Source of the DNA: an uncultured Burkholderiales bacterium
GTDB lineage: Bacteria > Pseudomonadota > Gammaproteobacteria > Burkholderiales > Burkholderiaceae_C
Reading direction: 5' to 3'
Length of the DNA: 64,000 nt
NCBI GenBank assembly: GCA_945952065.1
Contig: CAMFGY010000019.1
Span: 1 to 64,000 of the forward strand
In this document: positions 56,086 to 64,000 of the stretch, piece by piece
Layout of the letters: every line of letters begins with the position of its first letter
Position numbering within the stretch: position 1 is the stretch's first letter
Translations under genes and position numbers: made by a program
Notes under the pieces: generated by a model
Databases searched by the model: none
Seen by the model: the letters and a program-made list of their open reading frames with translations, nothing else
What the model was told of the DNA's origin: nothing

Positions 56086-56868
56086 CTAGTCCACGATCAG
56101 CAGCTCGATCCCCAGGCGCTGCAGGCCCTCCCGGTATTCGGGGCTGATGCCGGCATCGGTGATGAGCATGTGCACGCGGTCCAGCTGCACGATGCGGTGC
56201 AGGCTGGCGCGGCCGAACTTGCTGGAGTCGCTCAGCACGATGACTTTTTTGGCGCGCTCCACCATCATGTGGTTCAGGCGCGCTTCGGCCTCGTGGTGGG
56301 TGGTCAGGCCGAACTGCAGATCCAGTCCGTCCACGCCGAGAAAGAGTTTGTCGAAGTTGTAGCCACTCAAGCCGGCTTCGGCCTGTGTGCCCAGGATGGA
56401 GAGCGACTTCTTGCGCAGCATGCCGCCGCTGAGCATCAGCTCCACGCCTTCGGCATCGGCCAGTTCCCAGGCGATGTTCAGGCCATTGGTCATCACCGTC
56501 ACATCGCGCAGCTCGGCGCGTTTGCGCAGCTGGTGGGCCAGGGCCATGGTGGTGGTGCCCGAGTCGATGATGATGTTGTCGCCGCTGTGCACCATTTGCG
56601 CGGCGCGCATGCCGATGCGCTCCTTGAAGCTGCTGTTGAGCGTGTCTTTCTGGCGGATGTTGTGCTCAGGCGGTGGCATGCGCTTGAGCGTGGCGCCGCC
56701 ATAGCTGCGCGTCACCAGCCCTTGTTCTTCAAAGGCGCTCAGGTCGGTGCGTATCGTCACCGCTGACACGCCCAGCATGGGCGCCAAGTCAGAGACCTGC
56801 ACGCTGCCGTGCTCCATCAGCAGATGCAAGATTTGTTCGCGGCGTTTGCCGGTGTTTCGGGTGCTCAT
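56086..56868 (-). CDS. agaR: DeoR family regulator of the Aga cluster (AgaR-like)
   Basis: A 260-residue repressor. The N-terminal DeoR HTH (about 6-60) has RREQILHLLMEHGSVQVSDLA and VSAVTIRTDLSAFEEQGLV. The C-terminal sugar-phosphate-sensing domain has DSGTTTMALAHQLR and DKLFLGVDGLD, typical of regulators that respond to a phosphorylated sugar. It is called AgaR from its position beside agaS, the deacetylase and the KbaZ-type gene; a direct homology test would be needed to confirm this. It starts at ATG 56868, close to a CTTTCGAT/ATCGAAAG inverted repeat that may be its own operator. Confidence 0.85.
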   Translation of the reverse strand: MSTRNTGKRREQILHLLMEHGSVQVSDLAPMLGVSAVTIRTDLSAFEEQGLVTRSYGGATLKRMPPPEHNIRQKDTLNSSFKERIGMRAAQMVHSGDNIIIDSGTTTMALAHQLRKRAELRDVTVMTNGLNIAWELADAEGVELMLSGGMLRKKSLSILGTQAEAGLSGYNFDKLFLGVDGLDLQFGLTTHHEAEARLNHMMVERAKKVIVLSDSSKFGRASLHRIVQLDRVHMLITDAGISPEYREGLQRLGIELLIVD

Positions 56869-56880
56869 GGGGAGGTTTAG

Positions 56881-56916
56881 CTTTCGATCGGAGGCGGCAG
56901 CATAAGATATCGAAAG
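56881..56916. promoter_or_regulatory. CTTTCGAT...ATCGAAAG operator upstream of agaR
   Basis: CTTTCGAT at 56881-56888 and ATCGAAAG at 56909-56916 form an inverted repeat with a 20-base spacer, between the agaR start and the agaZ stop. The same CTTTCGAT sequence occurs upstream of the GH31 gene at 60678-60685. DeoR-type regulators of amino-sugar operons use CTTTC-rich operators, so self-control by AgaR is likely. Confidence 0.65.
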
Positions 56917-56926
56917 AAATTAGGCA

Positions 56927-58228
56927 TTAGAGCTTGCGCGAATCAGCGGCGCTGCCGCCGCAGGCGCGGGCGTATTGCGCCAGCACTTGGGCCACCCGGT
57001 GTTGGGCCAGGGCCGTGGCCGAGCGGCTCAGCTGGCCCTGCAGCACGGCGGCGTACTGCTCCGGCATGAACTGGCTCAGCAAGGGCAGGGGCAGGCTCAG
57101 CGCATCCAGGTTGGCGATCAAATTGTCCAGCGCGGCCTGCACCTGGGGCTCGCCCCAGTAGTAGCGGCAACGGTCGCTGAAGGCATAGGCACGCAGCAGG
57201 GCTTGGGTGGCGGCGTCGCCGCTGTAGTGCTTTTGCCATTGCTTGGGCGCGGCCCGCATGGCGGCGTCCAGCACCTCGGGCAGGCGCGAACGCCGCTCGG
57301 CCGGCAGCAAGGCTGCTTCGATGGCGGCCAGCGCAAACCAGGCTTCGCGCAGTGCAAAGGTCAGCGCCGGGCCGACCTTGAGGATGGCGAAATGGTCGCG
57401 CACCAGCGCCTGCAGCGAGGCCTCGGTTTGGTAATCGGTGGAATGCGCCTCAAAGACCAGTGCGGTTTCATCGATCACAAACTGCGACAGCGCCGCCGCT
57501 TCGGCGGGCCGGTAGTGGTGCACGCTGCTGTGGTCAAAGTCCACGCCGGGTTGCACCACCATGGCGATCACCCGCCCCCAGGCCGCTTGCATGTCGGGGC
57601 TGGCAAAGGCTTGGGCATGCACTTGCAGCGTTTGCGCCGCGGCTTGCGGCGTGGTGACCGACAGACCCGCGTCCAGCGAGGCTTCGCCGCCGGGGATGGG
57701 CACCTCGGTGCCGATCACATAGCAGGGCGGGGCTAAACCTGCGGCCTGGGCGGCCTGCTCGGCCACCCGCGCCAAGTCGGCCGAGCGCGCGGCCACGGTG
57801 GCGTCGGGCAGGCGCTCTGGGTCGTCGGCGCAGGCCATGCTGCAGTCCAGATGAATCTTTTCGAAGCCGGCCGCCACATAGGCGCGGATCAGCTCGCGCG
57901 CATGGCCCATGGCCTCGGCCGCAGGCAGGTGCTGCCAGGCATTCGGGCCCAGATGGTCGCCGCCCAGGATCAGGCGGTTGGGCGCAAAACCCTGCTCGCG
58001 CGCCAGCGCCTGCACATAGTCGCGGAACTGCGCGGGCGTCATGCCGGTGTAGCCGCCGAATTGGTCCACCTGGTTGGAGGTTGATTCAATCAGCAGCGGC
58101 CCACCGTACTGCTGCGCCACGGTCATGGCGGCGCGCAGCACCTGTTCATTGGCGGAGCAAACGCTGTAGACGCCCACGGGCTCGCCGCGGCGATGGCTGG
58201 CCATCAAGTCAAGGAGCAAAGAAGACAT
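56927..58228 (-). CDS. KbaZ/GatZ-type tagatose-bisphosphate aldolase subunit (AgaZ)
   Basis: A 433-residue protein of the KbaZ/GatZ family. Features are GVYSVCSANEQVLRAA, IESTSNQVDQFGGYTGMTP, LGGDHLGPNAWQHLP, HLDCSMACADDPERLPD and IGTEVPIPGGEA. The family is described as the non-catalytic subunit of class II tagatose-1,6-bisphosphate aldolase; older literature called AgaZ a tagatose-6-phosphate kinase. The catalytic KbaY/AgaY partner is not in the window. The gene lies between the ROK kinase and agaR on the same strand; a short promoter region with operator-like repeats separates it from agaR. Confidence 0.9.
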   Translation of the reverse strand: MSSLLLDLMASHRRGEPVGVYSVCSANEQVLRAAMTVAQQYGGPLLIESTSNQVDQFGGYTGMTPAQFRDYVQALAREQGFAPNRLILGGDHLGPNAWQHLPAAEAMGHARELIRAYVAAGFEKIHLDCSMACADDPERLPDATVAARSADLARVAEQAAQAAGLAPPCYVIGTEVPIPGGEASLDAGLSVTTPQAAAQTLQVHAQAFASPDMQAAWGRVIAMVVQPGVDFDHSSVHHYRPAEAAALSQFVIDETALVFEAHSTDYQTEASLQALVRDHFAILKVGPALTFALREAWFALAAIEAALLPAERRSRLPEVLDAAMRAAPKQWQKHYSGDAATQALLRAYAFSDRCRYYWGEPQVQAALDNLIANLDALSLPLPLLSQFMPEQYAAVLQGQLSRSATALAQHRVAQVLAQYARACGGSAADSRKL

Positions 58229-58267
58229 GGTGGGATCAAAAAGGGTAGGGATGGACGAAGGGGCGCT

Positions 58268-59221
58268 TCAAGCCGAGTGCGTGCGCTGCATACCCAGCAG
58301 CGCCGCGCCGCGGGTGCCGGCCGCATCGCCAAAGCGCGGCGGCAGCACCTCAGGCACTTGCACGCTGGCAAACAAATGTCGGCTCATGGCTTCGGGCAGC
58401 TGGGCATACAGGCGTTGCAGCTTGGACAAACCGCCGCCCAGCACGATCACATGCGGGTCTTCGATCAAGACCAGTTGCGCCAGCCCATAGGCCAGCAGGT
58501 CCAGATGCATCTCGCGCACGTTCAGGGCCAGCGGCTCGGCGGCCTCGGCCAGGGCTTCGATGGCGGGCACGTCCAGCCCCTCCGCGGCGCCAAGGCCCGC
58601 GAAGTGGCGATACAGCGCCGCATAGCCGGTGCCGGAAACATAACGCTCCAAACAGCCGGTGAGCCCGCAGGCGCAAGACCACAGCGGCAGCTGGTACTTT
58701 TGCTGCAGCAGGGCCGGCAGGGCGCTGTGCCCCCACTCGCCGGCCAGGCCATTGCGGCCGCGCAGCAGCTGGCCCTGCTGGCAAAAGCCGCCCCCAGCCC
58801 CGGTGCCGATGATGGCGCCGAACATGCTGGGGTAGGCCGCCGCCGCACCGCCATGCGCCTCAGACAGCGCAAAGCATTGGCAGTCATTGCCGATGGCCAC
58901 CGGCCGGCCCAGGCGGGCCTGCAAGGCGGGTGCCAGGGCTTGGCCGTTCAAGGCCGGCACATTGGAGCTCAGCTGGCGGCCAGTACGGGGGTCGGTCACC
59001 CCAGGGGCGCCCAGGCCCACCGAGCCCTGCAGGCCCAGGGCCGCATCGGCGTCTTGCACCAAGCCGCACACCGCGTCCAAAAAAGCCTCAAAGCTATGGC
59101 CCGGCGTGGCCACGCGCTTGCGAAAGCGCTCTTGCAGCAAGGCCGCATCGCCATAGGCGACCAGCTCCATCTTGCTGCCACCGATGTCGATGCCGTAGTG
59201 GGCTTCAGCGGGCTTCGTCAT
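58268..59221 (-). CDS. ROK family sugar kinase (GalNAc kinase candidate, AgaK-like)
   Basis: A 317-residue cytoplasmic ROK kinase that should phosphorylate an amino sugar at C6. The ATP motif is GIDIGGSK at about 10-17, catalytic-type GNDCQCFALSE at about 110-120, GTGAGGGF, and EWGHSALP; the zinc module is CACGLTGCLE. Most similar by pattern to NagK-type kinases. The start overlaps the end of agaS by 17 bases, so they are in one operon. GalNAc as substrate is inferred from the cluster, because the permease is not a phosphotransferase system and the sugar must be phosphorylated inside the cell. Confidence 0.88.
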   Translation of the reverse strand: MTKPAEAHYGIDIGGSKMELVAYGDAALLQERFRKRVATPGHSFEAFLDAVCGLVQDADAALGLQGSVGLGAPGVTDPRTGRQLSSNVPALNGQALAPALQARLGRPVAIGNDCQCFALSEAHGGAAAAYPSMFGAIIGTGAGGGFCQQGQLLRGRNGLAGEWGHSALPALLQQKYQLPLWSCACGLTGCLERYVSGTGYAALYRHFAGLGAAEGLDVPAIEALAEAAEPLALNVREMHLDLLAYGLAQLVLIEDPHVIVLGGGLSKLQRLYAQLPEAMSRHLFASVQVPEVLPPRFGDAAGTRGAALLGMQRTHSA

Positions 59222-60392
59222 AGCGGTGCAGGGTGACGCCTTGAACCACGCGGTTGACGGTGCCGTCCGGGAAAGGGTTGTCCGGGGTCAAGCCCAGGCT
59301 GACCGAGCGCTGCAGCGCGTATTGCTGGGCCATCAGCAGCCACAGCGGGGCCAGCCATTCATCGCCGCCGGCCAGCAATTCCGGCGCTGGCTGGCAGCGC
59401 AAGTCTTCTGGCCTTGCTGCGCTGTTGGCGCTGCTGCTCAAGCCCACTTCAATGACCTGGCCCGCCACTTGGTCGCGGCGCAGCTCGGCCAGCAAATCAG
59501 CGTCGAACTGGCGTGCATAGGCATCGCTGGACGGGAAGAGCAGCACCAGCGTGTTCTTGTCGAGGATCGATTTCGGCCCGTGGCGAAAGCCCAGCGGCGT
59601 GTTGGCAAAGGCCAGCACCCGCCCACAGCTCAGCTCCAGCACCTTCAGCGCAGCCTCTTTGGCCAAGGCTTCCAGGGGGCCACTGCCCAGGTAAACGATG
59701 CGGGTGAAGGGGCGCTCGGCCAGCGCGGCCACCGGGGCCGCCCAGTCTTGCAGCAGCTGTTCGGCCTGGGCGGCCAGCGCCTCCAAACGGGCCAGGCGCT
59801 GCGGCCAGGCCTCGGACGAAAAGGCCAGCAGGGCCGCCAGTTGCATGCTGCTGAAACTCGACGTCATGGCGAAGCCGCGGTCGCAGGAGGCGGCGGGCAT
59901 CAAGAGGTTCAGTGTGTCGGCACGGTCGCGATTGCGCCGGTACAGCTCACCCTCGGCATTGCAGGTGATGTTCAAAAAGCGCGGCGCGTCCACCAGTTGT
60001 CGCACCAGGTCCACGGCGCCCAAGCTCTCCGGGCTGTTGCCGCTGCGCGCGAACGACACCAAGAGCGTCGGCCGGCCGCGCTGCAGATACAAGCCCGGGT
60101 GGCTGATCAAGCTGGTGGTGGGCACGGCACGCACCTCGGCGGCCCAGGCTTTGTTGGCGCGCTCGACCACGGCTTCGCCGCAATAGGCCGAGCTGCCGGC
60201 GCCGGTGAAGATCACCAAATGCTCGGGCTGCGCCAGCCAATCGTGCAAGAAGGCGTCGATCTGGGCCTGTTGGCCGTGCAGGCTTTGCCCCAGCTCGCGC
60301 CAGATGCGCGCCTGCTGTGCAATTTCTTCGGCCGTGTGCAGACCTTTCAGTTCTTGCCAAGCGGCAGGCGTGCGATGGAGCATGGTGTTCAT
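59205..60392 (-). CDS. agaS: Galactosamine-6-phosphate isomerase/deaminase AgaS
   Basis: A 395-residue protein with two SIS domains. Key segments are FTGAGSSAYCGEAVVERANK (first SIS phosphosugar site), SFARSGNSPESLGAVDL, MTSSFSSMQLAALLA, YLGSGPLEALAKEAALKVLEL and FRHGPKSILD with the catalytic-type His-Gly-Pro-Lys. This set is characteristic of AgaS, which converts galactosamine-6-P to tagatose-6-P and ammonia. It heads the minus-strand operon agaS-ROK kinase-agaZ. The start is ATG 60392. It is divergent from the GH31 gene. Confidence 0.92.
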   Translation of the reverse strand: MNTMLHRTPAAWQELKGLHTAEEIAQQARIWRELGQSLHGQQAQIDAFLHDWLAQPEHLVIFTGAGSSAYCGEAVVERANKAWAAEVRAVPTTSLISHPGLYLQRGRPTLLVSFARSGNSPESLGAVDLVRQLVDAPRFLNITCNAEGELYRRNRDRADTLNLLMPAASCDRGFAMTSSFSSMQLAALLAFSSEAWPQRLARLEALAAQAEQLLQDWAAPVAALAERPFTRIVYLGSGPLEALAKEAALKVLELSCGRVLAFANTPLGFRHGPKSILDKNTLVLLFPSSDAYARQFDADLLAELRRDQVAGQVIEVGLSSSANSAARPEDLRCQPAPELLAGGDEWLAPLWLLMAQQYALQRSVSLGLTPDNPFPDGTVNRVVQGVTLHRYDEAR

Positions 60393-60743
60393 AGTGAAAA
60401 AGGGCGTGACGGAGGAGTCCGTCGAAGGCCTGAATTACTTTCACTGTAGCAAAGAAGAAAAGAAAAAGAAAGTTATTCGGGGGAAATAAGCCCAGGCTCC
60501 AGTCGTGCAGGTTTCAGCCGATGGAATCGGTGTTGTGCCGAAGAAGGCCCGATGAAATCGGACCTTTGGCGTATTTGCCGCCAGCGCATTGCTTCGTCTC
60601 TGCCCGGCTAATTTTCGCTTTCGGCAAAAAAATCTAATGGTTTTCACTGAATTTCCAGGGTTTATCTTTCGTTTCAGCTTTCGATGGTTTGACAGTGCCT
60701 GCCAGCCTGCCTAGAGTCCGCTCAAACTTTGCAATCGAAAACC
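60393..60743. promoter_or_regulatory. Divergent agaS / GH31 control region
   Basis: About 350 AT-richer bases with no gene. Elements seen: CTTTCACT at 60438-60445 and a purine tract with repeated GAAA up to GAAAG at 60468-60472, close to the agaS start; CCGAT/ATCGG hairpin near 60549-60561; TTTTCGCTTTCGG near 60614-60626; CTTTCG at 60666-60671 and CTTTCGAT at 60678-60685, close to the GH31 start. The TTTC repeats resemble operators of AgaR-type repressors, so both directions are probably controlled together. Confidence 0.65.
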
Positions 60744-63700
60744 GTGAAAACAAGCGTCCCTCTTCGCAAAACCCTCTCGCTCTCGACCCCGCTGCAAGCC
60801 CGCCGGGCTGGGCGTATGGCTGGCGCCCTGGGCGCGGCGGGTTTGTTGGCTTGGATGACGGCGGCGCAAGCGGCATCGGTGGGCAATGTGCGGGAACTCA
60901 TGGCTGTGCCGCAAGGCCCGAGCGCTGCGGCGCAGGCCCCTGCAGGCCAAGGCGTGCACCACTGGGATGTGCGCACCGACGCCAAGGTGCGGGTGCGCAT
61001 CAGCCTCTTGCGCGCCGATGTGCTGCGCATCTGGGCGGGCAATAAAGACCAGCTGCTGCCCGCGCAAGACAAGGCGGCGCCCATCGTCATTGGCCAGTAC
61101 ACCGAGGCGGTGCCGCACCGCATGACGGACGAGGGCGATCACTGGTTGCTCAGCACCTCGCAGCTCGCACTGCGCGTCTACAAGAAGCCCTTGCGTTTTG
61201 CGCTTTACAAGGCCGATAAGCAAACCCCGATCTGGACTGAAACCCAAGCGCTGGACCTCACGGACAAGCTGGTGGTGCAGACCCTGGCTAGCCAGAAAGG
61301 CGAGCGCTTTTTTGGCGGCGGCCAGCAAAACGGCCGCTTCGAGTTCAAGGGCAAGCCGCTGGAAGTTTCGTATTCGGGCGGTTGGGAAGAGGGCGACCGA
61401 CCCAGCCCCGCGCCGTTTTTGATGAGCTCGCGCGGCTGGGGCATGTTGCGCAACACCTGGAGCGACGGCAGCTACGACTTGCGCCAGCAAGAGCAGATCA
61501 GCCTGCAGCACCAAGAGGGCCGCTTTGATGCCTATTACTTCGTCGGCGACAGCCTGCGCGAGGTCTTGGCCCGCTACACCGAGCTGACCGGCCGTGCCCG
61601 CCTCTTGCCGCGCTGGGCTTATGAGTACGGCGATGCCGACTGCTACAACGACGGCGACAACATCAAAAAACCCGGCACCGTGCCCAAGGGCTGGAGCGAC
61701 GGCCCGAGCGGCAAAACGCCCGATGTGATCGCGAGCGTGGCCCAGAAATACCGCGAGCACGACATGCCGGGCGGCTGGATCTTGCCCAACGATGGCTATG
61801 GCTGCGGCTACACCGACCTGCCTCAGGTGGTGAAGGGCCTGAGCGAGCTGGGCTTTCGCACCGGCTTGTGGACGGAGAACGGCGTCGACAAGATCAAATG
61901 GGAAGTCGGCACCGCCGGCAGCCGCGCGCAAAAGCTGGATGTGGCCTGGACCGGCCAGGGCTACCAATTCGCCATGGATGCCAATCAATTGGCCTTCAAC
62001 GGCATCTTGGACAACTCCGACGCGCGCCCCTTCCTCTGGACCGTGATGGGCTGGGCCGGCATCCAGCGCTATGCCGTCACCTGGACCGGCGACCAAAGCA
62101 GCAGCTGGGACTACATCCGCTGGCACATCCCCACGGTGATTGGCTCGGGTCTGTCGGGCCAGGTTTACGCCACCGGCGATGTGGACGCTATTTTTGGCGG
62201 CAGCCCCGAGACCTTCACCCGCGACCTGCAATGGAAGACTTTCACCCCGGTGCTGATGGGCATGAGCGGCTGGGCCGCCCAGGCGCGCAAGCATCCCTGG
62301 GCCTATGACGAGCCCTACCGCAGCATCAATCGCAAGTATCTGAAGCTGAAGATGCGGCTCACGCCGTATATGTACAGCTTGGCTCACGAGGCCGAGGCCA
62401 GCGGCGCGCCGCTGGTGCGCGGCTTGATGTGGGACCACCCGAACGACCCCCATGCCTACACCGAGGCGCACAAATACCAGTTCTTCCTCGGCAAAGAGCT
62501 GCTGGTGGCGCCGGTGTACCGCAGCCAGGCGGCGTCGAACGGCTGGCGCAAAGGCATCTATCTGCCCGAAGGCCAGTGGTTTGACTACTGGGACGGCCGC
62601 CTGGCCCGCGCCGGCCGCGAGGGTCGCGTGCTGGACCTGCAAGTGAGCTTGGACAAGCTGCCGGTGTTTGTGCGCGCGGGGGCCATCCTGCCCATGTATC
62701 CCGAGATGCTGTATGACGGACATAAGCCCAAGGATCAGCTGACCTTGGACTTGTACCCGCATGGCGAATCGAGCAGCACGATTTATGAAGACGACGGCCT
62801 GACCCGGCAATACCGCGAGCAGGGCAAGAGCAGCCAGCAGACGGTGCGCATGAGCGCGCCGGTGCAGGGCGCGGGCGATGTGCGCATTGACGTGGGCGCG
62901 GTGCAGGGCGAGTACCAGGGCCAATTGCCGCAGCGCAGCCTGGCCTTGATGGTGCACACCCATGCGCAGCCCGAGTCCGTCGAACAGGCGGGTCAGGCGA
63001 TGACGCAGTTCGCCGATCGCGCGGCCTTCGAGACCGCCAGCCAGGGCTGGTTCTACGACCCGCAAGACAAATTCGGCACGCTGCACATCAAGACCGGGCC
63101 GCGTTCGATTCGGCAGGCAGCGGTGTTCAGCGTGCGCATCGCGGCGCAAACCGCGCTGACCCAGAATGAAGAATTCCCCGCCGCACCCGAATTGGGCCGC
63201 CAGGTGCCGGTGGACAGCTTGACCGTGGTGAACCGCCCGGGTGAAGAGCCCGGCCATCCGCTGGAAAACGCCTTCGATGACAAGCCCGAGACCTGGTTCC
63301 GCACCACCCGCAACCAAGCCATGCGCGCCGGCCCGCACGAGTGGGTGCTGGGCCTGGGCGAGCGCCGCCTGATCGATGGCATCGAGCTGGCGCCGCGAAA
63401 TGACAAGAACTGGCAGCACGGCCAGATCCGTGATTACGAGGTCTATCTGGGCGACAACAACGGCGATTGGGGCCAGCCCGTGGCCAGCGGTCGCCTGCGC
63501 CTGCAAGAGGGCAAGCAGACCATTCAGTTCGCCAAACCGGCGGCGGGCCGCCTGCTGCGCTTCCGGGTCTTGAGCACGCACAAGCCCGAGGGGGAGTCTG
63601 CCAGCAATGCCAGCGACCCCATGGTGACCGCGCTGAACGAGGCGGAGAAAAAGCCCGCGGCCCAGGCCTTCAATGCCTTGGCGCCCAGCGATGTCGAGCC

Positions 63701-64000
63701 CATCGTCTTGTCTGCCTTCCATGTGCTGGAACACCGCCTGCCTTCGGGTGAGGAACAGCAGCGCTATTTGAGCGATTTGCCCGGCATGCCCAAAGCCGGA
63801 CGCGACCGCCCGGCCAGCGCCGCCGCCGAAATGCGCATGAACGGATTGCTGTTCCGCAAGGGTCTGGGTGTGCGTGCGGGCCAGCAGCTGACTTTGAATT
63901 TGAGCGGCAACTGGCAGCTGTTCCGCGCCGATGTGGGCATCGACGACAGCTGCCGCAAGGCAGGGGGCTTGGAGTTCCAGATTTGGGGCGATGGCCGCTT
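60744..64000 (+). CDS. GH31 alpha-N-acetylgalactosaminidase-like exported enzyme (3' end outside window)
   Basis: An exported glycoside hydrolase; at least 1085 residues lie in the window and the frame is open at the end. The start is GTG 60744. The signal peptide has a basic N-region and ends near AAQAAS. After a beta-sandwich with FFGGGQQNGRFEFKGK, the GH31 barrel (about 290-600) has LWTENGVDKIKW, KLDVAW with the candidate nucleophile Asp399, and WTGDQSSSWD with the candidate acid/base Asp450. This motif set fits the GH31 branch with alpha-N-acetylgalactosaminidase activity. A distal beta domain, an F5/8C (discoidin) module at about 830-945 and a truncated NPCBM-like module (from about 990) follow. 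It would release GalNAc for the adjacent Aga pathway. Confidence 0.88.
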   Translation, partial: MKTSVPLRKTLSLSTPLQARRAGRMAGALGAAGLLAWMTAAQAASVGNVRELMAVPQGPSAAAQAPAGQGVHHWDVRTDAKVRVRISLLRADVLRIWAGNKDQLLPAQDKAAPIVIGQYTEAVPHRMTDEGDHWLLSTSQLALRVYKKPLRFALYKADKQTPIWTETQALDLTDKLVVQTLASQKGERFFGGGQQNGRFEFKGKPLEVSYSGGWEEGDRPSPAPFLMSSRGWGMLRNTWSDGSYDLRQQEQISLQHQEGRFDAYYFVGDSLREVLARYTELTGRARLLPRWAYEYGDADCYNDGDNIKKPGTVPKGWSDGPSGKTPDVIASVAQKYREHDMPGGWILPNDGYGCGYTDLPQVVKGLSELGFRTGLWTENGVDKIKWEVGTAGSRAQKLDVAWTGQGYQFAMDANQLAFNGILDNSDARPFLWTVMGWAGIQRYAVTWTGDQSSSWDYIRWHIPTVIGSGLSGQVYATGDVDAIFGGSPETFTRDLQWKTFTPVLMGMSGWAAQARKHPWAYDEPYRSINRKYLKLKMRLTPYMYSLAHEAEASGAPLVRGLMWDHPNDPHAYTEAHKYQFFLGKELLVAPVYRSQAASNGWRKGIYLPEGQWFDYWDGRLARAGREGRVLDLQVSLDKLPVFVRAGAILPMYPEMLYDGHKPKDQLTLDLYPHGESSSTIYEDDGLTRQYREQGKSSQQTVRMSAPVQGAGDVRIDVGAVQGEYQGQLPQRSLALMVHTHAQPESVEQAGQAMTQFADRAAFETASQGWFYDPQDKFGTLHIKTGPRSIRQAAVFSVRIAAQTALTQNEEFPAAPELGRQVPVDSLTVVNRPGEEPGHPLENAFDDKPETWFRTTRNQAMRAGPHEWVLGLGERRLIDGIELAPRNDKNWQHGQIRDYEVYLGDNNGDWGQPVASGRLRLQEGKQTIQFAKPAAGRLLRFRVLSTHKPEGESASNASDPMVTALNEAEKKPAAQAFNALAPSDVEPIVLSAFHVLEHRLPSGEEQQRYLSDLPGMPKAGRDRPASAAAEMRMNGLLFRKGLGVRAGQQLTLNLSGNWQLFRADVGIDDSCRKAGGLEFQIWGDGR

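Noticed and set aside
60711-63734. 1007-codon open frame on the minus strand
   Set aside because: Antisense to the GH31 gene, whose motifs (KLDVAW, WTGDQ, discoidin) are clear on the plus strand.

Overview
The window looks like a chromosomal stretch from a high-GC betaproteobacterium of the order Burkholderiales (Roseateles/Rubrivivax/Inhella-like). This is inferred from gene content: a Lys/Ala-tailed SWIB protein, an MHFG-type PEP-CTERM protein, a riboswitch-led TerC gene and Czc-type RND genes, together with strong G/C third-position bias. I recognise no rRNA, tRNA, CRISPR array or insertion sequence.

Layout. (1) 0.3-3.3 kb: a LuxR-type and a Crp-type regulator, a Tat-type M48 peptidase and a flavin reductase. 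(2) 3.4-12.2 kb: a signalling cassette of two periplasmic solute-binding proteins, a membrane GAF histidine kinase, a soluble TPR-GAF histidine kinase, a lone receiver and a receiver-diguanylate cyclase. It plausibly links periplasmic ligand sensing to c-di-GMP. (3) 12.2-14.4 kb: the potassium transporter Kup and a small membrane protein. (4) 15.1-23.5 kb: a heavy-metal RND efflux island (outer-membrane factor, membrane-tethered His-rich protein, adaptor, pump) surrounded by small exported proteins. (5) 23.7-42.6 kb: mostly housekeeping and small regulatory units. These are truD, a large Ig-like lipoprotein, a KdpDE-like two-component pair, a tautomerase/LysR pair, trxC, a GntR-ABC operon with a clear operator, a PglL-like oligosaccharyltransferase, moaC, a BepA-like protease, a Mn-type yybP-ykoY riboswitch in front of a TerC/Alx gene, and a TonB-like gene behind a Fur-like box. 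(6) 42.9-53.1 kb: SWIB/histone-H1-like protein, response regulator, MHFG PEP-CTERM protein, uvrA, and two class III cyclase-domain proteins.

(7) 53.1-64 kb is the most coherent metabolic locus, an N-acetylgalactosamine (Aga) catabolic cluster. On the minus strand lie agaS (isomerase/deaminase), a ROK sugar kinase, a KbaZ/GatZ-type protein, a DeoR/AgaR regulator, a NagA/AgaA deacetylase and a sugar-porter MFS permease. Divergent from agaS is an exported GH31 enzyme of the alpha-N-acetylgalactosaminidase type with F5/8C and NPCBM-like modules, cut by the window end. CTTTCG(AT) elements recur at the agaR and GH31 promoters and look like the regulator's operators. A plausible flow is: glycan -> GalNAc (GH31) -> import (MFS) -> GalNAc-6-P (ROK) -> GalN-6-P (deacetylase) -> tagatose-6-P (AgaS) -> triose phosphates.
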